The notes under the pieces were generated by a model that made no database searches, was not told where the DNA came from, and saw only the letters and a list, made by a program, of their open reading frames with translations. This document shows positions 57,452-64,000 of a stretch of 64,000 nt of DNA, in pieces. Origin of the DNA: Flavobacterium sp. 90 (GTDB lineage: Bacteria > Bacteroidota > Bacteroidia > Flavobacteriales > Flavobacteriaceae); assembly GCF_004339525.1 (NCBI RefSeq), contig NZ_SMGE01000001.1, positions 1,240,001-1,304,000 of the forward strand, read 5' to 3'. The position numbers and the translations under genes are program-made. The first letter of the stretch is position 1. Every line of letters begins with the position of its first letter.

Positions 57452-57590
57452 TAGCCCAGATAGTAGTGAAAAGCTTTTTGAATTCCGGTTTTTAGTTTTT
57501 TTATTCTTGGAAAGCGACTGGAAGAAGCTCTTGCAAGAATTTTAAAAACTTAAACGGAAGAAAAAAACTTGAAACGGATAGCTGGATTAG
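57452..57590 (+). repeat. Degenerate covarying hairpin element, copy E (enlarged loop)
   Basis: TAGCCCAGATAGTAGTG at the left and CTTGAAACGGATAGC at the right match the family boxes, but the inner part is expanded to about 90 nt and contains its own small stem (TTCTTG/CAAGAA). It lies between tig and clpP. Confidence 0.55.
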
Positions 57591-57626
57591 CTTCTGAAAA
57601 GTAATCAAAATTAATTTAAAACAAAA

Positions 57627-57655
57627 GAGCGTCAGGAAAAAACTTCCTGACGCTC
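57627..57655 (-). terminator. Intrinsic terminator of tig
   Basis: GAGCGTCAGGAA pairs with TTCCTGACGCTC. On the minus strand it is followed by TTTTG. Confidence 0.85.
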
Positions 57656-57678
57656 AAATATATTTATTGTTTTAGAAA

Positions 57679-59001
57679 TTATTCTCCGTAAGAAGCGGCA
57701 ATAAATTCTTCGTAAGTTACTTCTTTAGTTGTTGGATTTGCTTTTTCTTTAAACACTTCTAACAATTTTTCTGCAACTACTTGCTCAGAAAGTCTTTTTA
57801 CTTCGTCTTGGTTAGATAAAACTCTAGCCACGATTCCTTGTACTTCTTCGTCAGTTGGATTTGTTTGTCCAAATTGAGCCATTTGTTGTTTGATAGCGTT
57901 TGTTGTAAAAGCTTTCAAATCTTCAAAAGTAATTTGGATATTACTTTGAGCCATTGCTTTTCCTTCGATTAATTGAAAACGTAATCCTTTTTCAGATCTT
58001 GCGTATTCAACTTCAGCTTCTTCTGCAGAAAGTTTTTTCTCTCCAACAGTTTGTAACCATTTTTTAAGGAATGCAGATGGTAAATCAAATTTTGTATTTT
58101 CGATCAAGAAATCCTGAACGTCTAATAATAATTTTTGATCTGCTTGTTGCGCGAATTGAGCTTCAGCATCTTCTTTAATTTTAGATTTCAAATCCTCTAA
58201 AGAAGCTACTTTTCCTTCACCAAAAAGTTTATCAAAAAGCTCTTGGTTTAATTCAGCCAATTCTGCTCCGTTGATAGCTTCGATAGTAAAGTTTACTTCG
58301 ATATCTAAACCGTGAACATCATCATGACCAACTTTTAGGTAATCCATTAATTGATGATCATCTTCGAATAAACCTTTTGTACTAATAGTAACTACGTCAC
58401 CAACTTTTTTACCGATGAATTTATCACCTGCTTTTTTGTTGAATGTAGAAACTGAAATTGTAGTTGTATTGTTGATTCCTTTTTCTTCGTTTGAGAAAGT
58501 TCCAGTTAAATCTGAATCAGCAGCAACCACTTCTTGTGGAATTGCTTTTCCAAATTGTTTTTGGATACGCTCTACTTGTCCGTCGATTAATTTATCGTCA
58601 GCAGTTACAACATATTTTACGATATTATTTTTTGCTTCTAAGTCAATTTCGAAAGTAGGAACTAAACCAATTTCGTATTCGAAAGTTAATTCTTCAGCAT
58701 CCCAATCAAAGTTTTCGTTTTCTTTAGCAAGAGGAGTTCCTAAAAGATTTAATCTTTCAGATTGAACAAAACGCTCTAAAGCCAAATCAACTACTTTTTT
58801 AACTTCTTCTTGCTTAATTGCTTTTCCGTATTGTTTTTCAACAAGATCTTTAGGAACTTGTCCTTTTCTAAAACCTTTTACGGTAGCCAATGGCATTTTT
58901 TCGTTTATTCTTTTTGCTACCTGACCTTTATAATCCATGTGAACAACGTTTAATACAATCGTTTCGTTCACAGCATCTGTTGCTACTCTTTTAATATCCA
59001 T
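57679..59001 (-). CDS. tig: Trigger factor
   Basis: 440 aa. The ribosome-binding signature GFRKGQVPK is at residues ~45-53. The central FKBP-type PPIase region is diverged (VTISTKGLFEDDHQLM), as is usual for Bacteroidota trigger factors. It is a ribosome-associated chaperone. It heads the tig-clpP-clpX group but has its own terminator and a clear promoter at 59036-59066. Confidence 0.95.
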   Translation of the reverse strand: MDIKRVATDAVNETIVLNVVHMDYKGQVAKRINEKMPLATVKGFRKGQVPKDLVEKQYGKAIKQEEVKKVVDLALERFVQSERLNLLGTPLAKENENFDWDAEELTFEYEIGLVPTFEIDLEAKNNIVKYVVTADDKLIDGQVERIQKQFGKAIPQEVVAADSDLTGTFSNEEKGINNTTTISVSTFNKKAGDKFIGKKVGDVVTISTKGLFEDDHQLMDYLKVGHDDVHGLDIEVNFTIEAINGAELAELNQELFDKLFGEGKVASLEDLKSKIKEDAEAQFAQQADQKLLLDVQDFLIENTKFDLPSAFLKKWLQTVGEKKLSAEEAEVEYARSEKGLRFQLIEGKAMAQSNIQITFEDLKAFTTNAIKQQMAQFGQTNPTDEEVQGIVARVLSNQDEVKRLSEQVVAEKLLEVFKEKANPTTKEVTYEEFIAASYGE

Positions 59002-59029
59002 CTTCTTCTTTAATTTACATAATAAAATT

Positions 59030-59066
59030 GGGTTGCAAAATTATAAAATTTTTGCAACCCAACCAA
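59030..59066 (-). promoter_or_regulatory. tig promoter overlapped by an inverted repeat
   Basis: On the minus strand TTG (59066-59064) and TAATTTTG (59043-59036) are 20 bp apart, a good Bacteroidota promoter. The perfect arms GGGTTGCAAAA and TTTTGCAACCC (59030-59060, 9-nt loop) cover the -7 box and spacer, as an operator would. The start codon is at 59001. Confidence 0.6.
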
Positions 59067-59119
59067 GTTTTTAATCTATTGTATTTGAAGACGTTTTAAA
59101 CACGCTTTCAATTTTTATT

Positions 59120-59464
59120 TTATTTATCGTCTCCAACTATTTTATAAGTAATAGACTGAAGAATAGACAATATAATACTAAAGATTAACGCGGTCAAGAA
59201 AGAATCGACTGCAAAACCTCCAACTATATTGGTGCACAACAAAATAATGATTGCATTAATTACCAACAAAAACAGCCCTAAAGTAATAACCGTTACCGGC
59301 AAAGTCAGAATTACCAATATTGGTTTTATAAATAGATTTAATAATCCTAAGACAATTGCAACGATTATCGCTGTTGTAAAACTGGCAACATGTACGCCCG
59401 GCAAGAAGTTAGCAATTAACAAAACCAAGCCAGCAGTAACAAGGAGTCTAAGTAATAATTTCAT
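59120..59464 (-). CDS. Phage-holin-family-IV-like small membrane protein
   Basis: 114 aa with four hydrophobic segments (~5-22, 30-47, 52-77, 88-107). The sequence LLNLFIKPILVILTLPVTVITLGLF is characteristic of PF04020 proteins (YvlD type). These are chromosomal in most bacteria and are not evidence of a phage; some family members affect membrane stress. It is preceded by an esterase gene on the same strand with a 106-bp gap. Confidence 0.85.
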   Translation of the reverse strand: MKLLLRLLVTAGLVLLIANFLPGVHVASFTTAIIVAIVLGLLNLFIKPILVILTLPVTVITLGLFLLVINAIIILLCTNIVGGFAVDSFLTALIFSIILSILQSITYKIVGDDK

Positions 59465-59570
59465 ATTTTTTTGATTTTAAAGTTATAATAAAAGTAATGA
59501 TTTTTATATTCATCAACTATTGCAGTACTATTTTTTGCCACTCCCGATAGTTATAAGTATTTAAGCTTAC

Positions 59571-60335
59571 TTACTCTTTTAAGAACTCAGTCGTTAATTC
59601 AAAAAACATTTTAGGGTTTTCGGCATGAAGCCAATGTCCTGCGTTTGGAATGGTTTCGAACTTAGCTTTTGGAAAATGCTGACGTATTGCATCAAAATCT
59701 GAATCTGCAATATATCCCGAAGCTCCTCCTCTAATAAATAAGGTTTCTTTTTCGAAAACTAAACCATCAGGCAAAGCTTTACCTATAGCGTCGAGATTAT
59801 TATTAAAAACTTCTAAGTTGAATCTGAAAGCCAATTGTCCTGGCTCTTTCCAATACAGGTTTTTCAACAAAAACTGACGTGTTCCAAAATCAGATACATA
59901 TTGCGCAACTATCGCTTCGACATCATTTCGGCTTGGTTTTACCGAAAAATCTACTGCGTTTAAACCTGCCAAAATATCCTGATGATGTTGTTTATAAAAT
60001 CTCGGACCAATATCTGCCACAATTAATTTGTCTACAATTTCTGGATGTGTCGTTGCAAAAAGCATCGCAACTTTTCCGCCCATTGAATGTCCTAACATAT
60101 CTATTTTGTTTAATTGATTGGCTTGGCAATATTCGAAAACGTCTTGTACCATTGCTTCATAGCTCCATTCATCTGAATGAAAACTGCGACCGTGATTGCG
60201 CAAATCTAAAATATGAACCTGAAATCCTGCTTCAACATATTGTCCGGCAAGTGTTTTCCAGTTATCAGACATACCAAGAAATCCATGCATGATAATAAAT
60301 GGTTTCCCTTCGCCTTCTATTTTTGAGTATAACAT
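59571..60335 (-). CDS. Alpha/beta hydrolase (YbfF esterase-like)
   Basis: 254 aa. HGFLGMSDNW (oxyanion hole), nucleophile elbow GHSMGGK, LIVADIGPRFY and the final NAGHWLHAENP with the catalytic histidine match YbfF-type acyl-CoA/carboxyl esterases. No signal peptide, so cytoplasmic. Substrate unknown. Confidence 0.9.
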   Translation of the reverse strand: MLYSKIEGEGKPFIIMHGFLGMSDNWKTLAGQYVEAGFQVHILDLRNHGRSFHSDEWSYEAMVQDVFEYCQANQLNKIDMLGHSMGGKVAMLFATTHPEIVDKLIVADIGPRFYKQHHQDILAGLNAVDFSVKPSRNDVEAIVAQYVSDFGTRQFLLKNLYWKEPGQLAFRFNLEVFNNNLDAIGKALPDGLVFEKETLFIRGGASGYIADSDFDAIRQHFPKAKFETIPNAGHWLHAENPKMFFELTTEFLKE

Positions 60336-60556
60336 TTGTATTTGGTTTTTAAAAAACAGATCACAAAGGTAAAAAACTTATCTATCAATCTCTAACAGAA
60401 CCTATTCTATAAGACTGTTTTTTAATCTTGTTTTTTATACAAAAAAGTTCGCCGTTTTACGGTTTCCCGTAAGTATATTAAAATTTTGCAAAGTATCTTG
60501 CGTGCTCAAAAATCAAAACAAAAACTTGATTTAATCCATTAATTAAAGACCTTACC

Positions 60557-61924
60557 ATGATTAAAAAATTCCTTTTATTATCATTAGTTGTTTCTCAACT
60601 AACAATTTCTTGTTCTAGCGATGACAGTCCGGAAAACCAACCAGAGAAACCAACTGCAGAACAAACATTAGCGGAGCAAATTGCAAATATTGTTAAACAG
60701 CCTTATTCTAAATTAACTCCGGCAGACCAAAAAATCAAAGTAGAAGCTGAAGCTAATGAAATGTTGGTTCAATTGGACAAATCAAAAAGTTCTGGTGCCA
60801 TCGAAGCAATTCAAAACTTAGGTCGCTTATTTAGTCTTAAGCACATTGATCTTTTTGATGGAAAAAGTGACAATGGAGTAGAAGAAGTTTTAAACATTTC
60901 TGGTGTTTACGGTATTTATACTTGGAATAACACTAACAAAACATGGACAAAAACAGCTTCAACAACTGAATTAAAATTTGTTTTTCCTGCAAAAGCATCT
61001 CAAACTGCAAACAATGCAATATTAACATCTAAAAGCACTTCTTCTGATATAAAATTCTCTAATACAGACACCTACGGAGAATGGAACTACAATAGCGAAA
61101 CAGGACAATGGGAAAACACTCCTTCTGTAGTAGATTGGTTTTACTTACCAACTTCTGTAGATGCTGTTTTAACAATTGACGGAACTCAGTCTGCTACTTT
61201 AGCTTCAACTGCAAAATATTCATCTAAAAACAAATCTCCTGAAGAGTATACTTATAAAGTAACTTTGAATGATGGTTATACTTGGGAAATGAATGGTAAA
61301 AAAGCAGCTGAATCTACTTCAAAAGCATCTTTTACTTATAATGGTAAAAATTTAATCGAATTTAATGTAGGAAGTACAGCTGATATCGATAATTTAATTA
61401 ATACACCAGAACTTAATCAATACAAAGGAAAAGCCAATGGTTTGGTTAACATCATGGACAACTTTGTTATTGTAAGTGAAGCTGACATGGTTAATTTAGG
61501 AATTGACAGTGAAAATTTAGAAAAAAGTTTAGTTGACGTTGACTATGATAGCAAAGACTTCTATACAAATGAGAACAGTAATAATTTAAAATATTCTCAA
61601 GGTACTGCTACTAGTTTAAATAAAAACATAAAAGCAATTTTAGCATCTAAAAAAGATGGAACTAAAATAGCTGATGTTGTTGTACATTCAGAAGCAGATG
61701 GAAGCTATCGTACTCTTCAAAAATGGGTTGTAGACGCTACTAATTCTAATGGTGGTTACTGGACTTATGATGAGAACTCAACAATCGAAGTTAAATATTA
61801 CACTGAAGTATATTATTTAAAATTCAATGATAATACAGAAGTTGCAATGAGTGTATATTTCTCAAAAGGATTTGAAAATCTAAACACAAAATTTAAAGAC
61901 TTTTATACTTCTTTCAAGAAATAA
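60557..61924 (+). CDS. Large lipoprotein of unknown function
   Basis: 455 aa. Signal peptide with lipobox LTISC (Cys19), followed by a serine/aspartate/proline linker (SSDDSPENQPEKPTAEQ), the usual layout for surface-exposed Bacteroidota lipoproteins. The body is beta-rich with repeated aromatic strands (NNTNKTWTKTAS, GEWNYNSETGQWENTP) and resembles no family I can name. It is convergent with the DUF4249 gene and shares a bidirectional terminator. Confidence 0.75.
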   Translation: MIKKFLLLSLVVSQLTISCSSDDSPENQPEKPTAEQTLAEQIANIVKQPYSKLTPADQKIKVEAEANEMLVQLDKSKSSGAIEAIQNLGRLFSLKHIDLFDGKSDNGVEEVLNISGVYGIYTWNNTNKTWTKTASTTELKFVFPAKASQTANNAILTSKSTSSDIKFSNTDTYGEWNYNSETGQWENTPSVVDWFYLPTSVDAVLTIDGTQSATLASTAKYSSKNKSPEEYTYKVTLNDGYTWEMNGKKAAESTSKASFTYNGKNLIEFNVGSTADIDNLINTPELNQYKGKANGLVNIMDNFVIVSEADMVNLGIDSENLEKSLVDVDYDSKDFYTNENSNNLKYSQGTATSLNKNIKAILASKKDGTKIADVVVHSEADGSYRTLQKWVVDATNSNGGYWTYDENSTIEVKYYTEVYYLKFNDNTEVAMSVYFSKGFENLNTKFKDFYTSFKK

Positions 61925-61944
61925 AAATCTTTTATAAAATAAAT

Positions 61945-61978
61945 TAAAGCCGATTTGAAATCATTCAAATCGGCTTTA
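61945..61978. terminator. Bidirectional intrinsic terminator
   Basis: TAAAGCCGATTTGAA pairs with TTCAAATCGGCTTTA between convergent genes. Confidence 0.9.
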
Positions 61979-62827
61979 TTTTTTTGGAGGTGTTTTTACC
62001 ACCAAAGTGCTTTGACCATATCCCGCCCAAATACCAATTCCGCCATTTATATTAGATTTCAAACTTGCATTTGCAGGATATATTGGATTTTTACTATTTA
62101 CTATTTCGTTTTGCCAACTGTTCCAGAAATCTAAAGCGTCTTTATTCTGCGTTCTTAGTTTTACATGAATCAAATCTCCATCTGTAAAATATGGCGTAAA
62201 TTTTGTTTTAGGAAAAAGTAAAACTCCACGGTTTATCTGTACAGAAACTTCAGATTTATTAAAGTTTTGATCGTCTAAATTACCATAAAATGAAGGAACA
62301 AAAATTGGTTCTTCACCGTCTATTTTTGTGGCGATCTGATAGTAGTTTTTTTCATTTACCGGATCATCAAATTTTACAAAAATATATCCCGTTGTATCTG
62401 CGGAATTCTTCTTTATATATTCGGCATTTTTAAGCGGAACTGATTTTGGAACTTTGGTTATCGCCGTTATAATTCGATTTAAATATTCAATTTTAAGCGA
62501 ATATTCTTTTCCGGCTTCTCCTTTTAATGTTGATCCAAAATATACAAATGGAGGCACTCTGTTTTTATCATTTTTGACTCTTAAAACTTCTGATGTCTCA
62601 CCATCAGAAATTGTGATTTTTGCAGATCTGATCACGTGACTCAAAACATTTGTCGAATCAATAGTACCAGTAACCGGAATACTGCTCGATAACAAAACCT
62701 GAGCATAATCGCCTTCCTCTATCCAGCCTTCTACGATAACTTTAGATTCAAGATTTTGCTCGCTAAAATCATCTTTAGAACAGCTTGTTATTACTAGAGC
62801 AAAAAGAAATAGTATATATTTTTTCAT
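61976..62827 (-). CDS. DUF4249 lipoprotein
   Basis: 283 aa. Lipobox VITSC (Cys16), then VIVEGWIEEGDYAQVLLSSS, DSTNVLSHVIRSAKITISDG and EYSLKIEYLNRIITAIT, the DUF4249 pattern. It begins 3 nt after the TonB-dependent receptor stop codon, so the pair is an operon. DUF4249 proteins regularly accompany TonB receptors in Bacteroidota and are thought to be their surface partners; the substrate is unknown. Confidence 0.88.
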   Translation of the reverse strand: MKKYILFLFALVITSCSKDDFSEQNLESKVIVEGWIEEGDYAQVLLSSSIPVTGTIDSTNVLSHVIRSAKITISDGETSEVLRVKNDKNRVPPFVYFGSTLKGEAGKEYSLKIEYLNRIITAITKVPKSVPLKNAEYIKKNSADTTGYIFVKFDDPVNEKNYYQIATKIDGEEPIFVPSFYGNLDDQNFNKSEVSVQINRGVLLFPKTKFTPYFTDGDLIHVKLRTQNKDALDFWNSWQNEIVNSKNPIYPANASLKSNINGGIGIWAGYGQSTLVVKTPPKK

Positions 62828-62830
62828 GTT

Positions 62831-64000
62831 TTAAAATTTAAATCTCCAACTTATTGAAGGTAATATTCGGTACAAAACTTTCTCTTCTTGTTTCACAACC
62901 ACACTATTTTTATCTTTATTTACCTGAACATTCAACACCACATAAATTGGATTATTAATATTAAAAGTATTGTAGATCGAAAAATTCAAAGCACTTTCTT
63001 TTTGATTCGTTTTCACGAAAAAATAATTTACAGAAACATCTGTTCTGATATAATTTGGCATTTGTGCATTGTTATATCCTGAATATTCTTTGACCGGATT
63101 ATTATTAATAAAATACCATGAAGTCGGCATTGTAAATCGGTTTCCGGAACTAAATATTTGCGTTACGCCAAAATTCCATTTTGAATTCAAATCGTACATT
63201 CCTACTAATGAAAGGTTATGACGACGATCGTATTTCGCAAAATAAGTGTTTCCATTATTAAGTTCATCAAAATTTCGATCAGACCAACTTAAAGTATAAC
63301 TTAGCCAGCCTGTGAATTTTCCGTTACTTTTCTTCAACATCATTTCAAATCCGTATGCTTTTCCTTTTCCAACCAATAAATCATTTTTGAGCGTTGTGGT
63401 CTCGTTAAACTGAGTTATTCCATAAGGATATTCCAGTAAATCTTTCATTGAGCGATAAAATCCTCCAAATGAAGAACTAAAGTTTCTTGAAATATTTTGA
63501 TTTGAACCAATCGAAAATTCGTTCGACGATTGTGGTTTTATTCCGTCTGAACTTGCAATCCAGAAATCTGTCGGAATTCCAACACTCGAAGTTGTAATCA
63601 GGCTTAAATATTGATATTGTTTATTATAAGAAGCGTAAAACGAATATTTGTCATTTGGATAATAATTCAACACGACACGTGGCTGAAAATGTAAATACGA
63701 ATCCTTAGATCCTGAAGTATAATAATTGATTCGAAGCCCTAAATCTGCAATCAAGTTCTCAAATAACTTTGGTTTTGCAGTTGTAAAAACAGCAGCTTCA
63801 TTGGCATTAATTGTACTATTTTGAGCTGTATTGTTATTAGTTGTCAGATTTTCGACATTTACTTTTTGAGGCTGTAAATCATGATACACATATTGTAAAC
63901 CAGATTCAAAAGGAATATTCTTAACGAAATAACGAACTGAATTTGTAAACCCAAAATCTTTTACATAAGAAGAAACACTAAACTGAATTGTAGCTTGTTC
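62831..64000 (-). CDS. TonB-dependent receptor, C-terminal part (5' end outside window)
   Basis: 390 codons are present and the frame is open through the right edge, so the plug domain and start codon are missing. The visible part is an outer-membrane barrel: many alternating aromatic strands (DSYLHFQPRVVLNYYPNDKY, KFTGWLSYTLSWSDRNFDEL), the DRRHNLSLVG strand typical of TonB receptors, and a terminal strand ending SWRFKF with the C-terminal phenylalanine used by the BAM complex. Operon with the DUF4249 lipoprotein suggests uptake of an unknown large or chelated substrate. Confidence 0.9.
   Translation of the reverse strand, partial: EQATIQFSVSSYVKDFGFTNSVRYFVKNIPFESGLQYVYHDLQPQKVNVENLTTNNNTAQNSTINANEAAVFTTAKPKLFENLIADLGLRINYYTSGSKDSYLHFQPRVVLNYYPNDKYSFYASYNKQYQYLSLITTSSVGIPTDFWIASSDGIKPQSSNEFSIGSNQNISRNFSSSFGGFYRSMKDLLEYPYGITQFNETTTLKNDLLVGKGKAYGFEMMLKKSNGKFTGWLSYTLSWSDRNFDELNNGNTYFAKYDRRHNLSLVGMYDLNSKWNFGVTQIFSSGNRFTMPTSWYFINNNPVKEYSGYNNAQMPNYIRTDVSVNYFFVKTNQKESALNFSIYNTFNINNPIYVVLNVQVNKDKNSVVVKQEEKVLYRILPSISWRFKF

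Noticed and set aside
59120..59464. Prophage remnant because of the holin-family gene
   Set aside because: PF04020 proteins are common chromosomal membrane proteins, and no other phage gene is present.

Overview
The window is AT-rich chromosomal DNA from a member of the Bacteroidota, most likely a Flavobacterium or close relative. The evidence is: several upstream regions carry the Bacteroidota -7 promoter word TAnnTTTG; one large protein ends in a type IX secretion (type B) sorting domain; there is a pterin pyrophosphokinase/deoxynucleoside kinase fusion and a TonB-receptor/DUF4249 pair; start codons usually lack a GGAGG Shine-Dalgarno. No prophage, insertion sequence, CRISPR array or plasmid gene is visible. 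The gene content is ordinary chromosomal housekeeping plus envelope and stress functions.

Layout. 1-3007: LytS/LytTR-type two-component pair (regulator cut by the left edge), an orphan protein, rsmG. 3115-9736: fatty acid desaturase, aspartate aminotransferase, DUF2383 protein, outer-membrane-type protein, DHFR-fold reductase, U32 protein. 10357-12412: purT, a cysteine-rich exported protein and a Crp/Fnr regulator, tightly packed. 12625-17531: glyoxylate shunt (aceB, aceA) with a divergent RamB/ScfR-type regulator. 18341-21761: pirin, Fe-S protein and YceI, with an identical 16-bp near-palindrome in front of pirin and YceI; then an AraC regulator and a DUF983 protein. 21832-26750: fabD, galE, a DegT-type sugar aminotransferase and waaA (envelope building). 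27101-28875: a tiny heptad-repeat lipoprotein, a DUF1508 protein, a perfect 42-copy octamer array and two tRNA genes. 29037-32845: mutS, DUF1573 protein, a SpoU methyltransferase. 32954-42949: T9SS-exported LRR/lectin mosaic, folK-dNK fusion, sppA, a hydrolase, an AsmA protein. 43228-48591: GT9 glycosyltransferase, divergent DUF2797/GH3 pair, archaemetzincin lipoprotein. 48902-54281: serB, then a run of six small VOC and SRPBCC genes facing a GlxA-type regulator. 54437-60335: L,D-transpeptidase-like lipoprotein, clpX, clpP, tig, holin-like membrane protein, esterase. 60557-64000: orphan lipoprotein, DUF4249 lipoprotein and a TonB-dependent receptor cut by the right edge.

The most unusual content is between the genes. 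(i) A dispersed hairpin family with conserved ends and a covarying inner stem occurs five times. (ii) A gapped motif, TCTAAAATC-NN-CAATCTAA, lies 6-15 nt before the start codon of four unrelated genes. In one of them the related word GAATCTAA is expanded to 42 perfect copies. (iii) Two ~100-nt inverted elements, three copies of a 12-bp-core palindrome and many inverted arrays of short words fill most gaps. (iv) An operator is shared by pirin and yceI. I know of no published description of (i) or (ii), but could not search.
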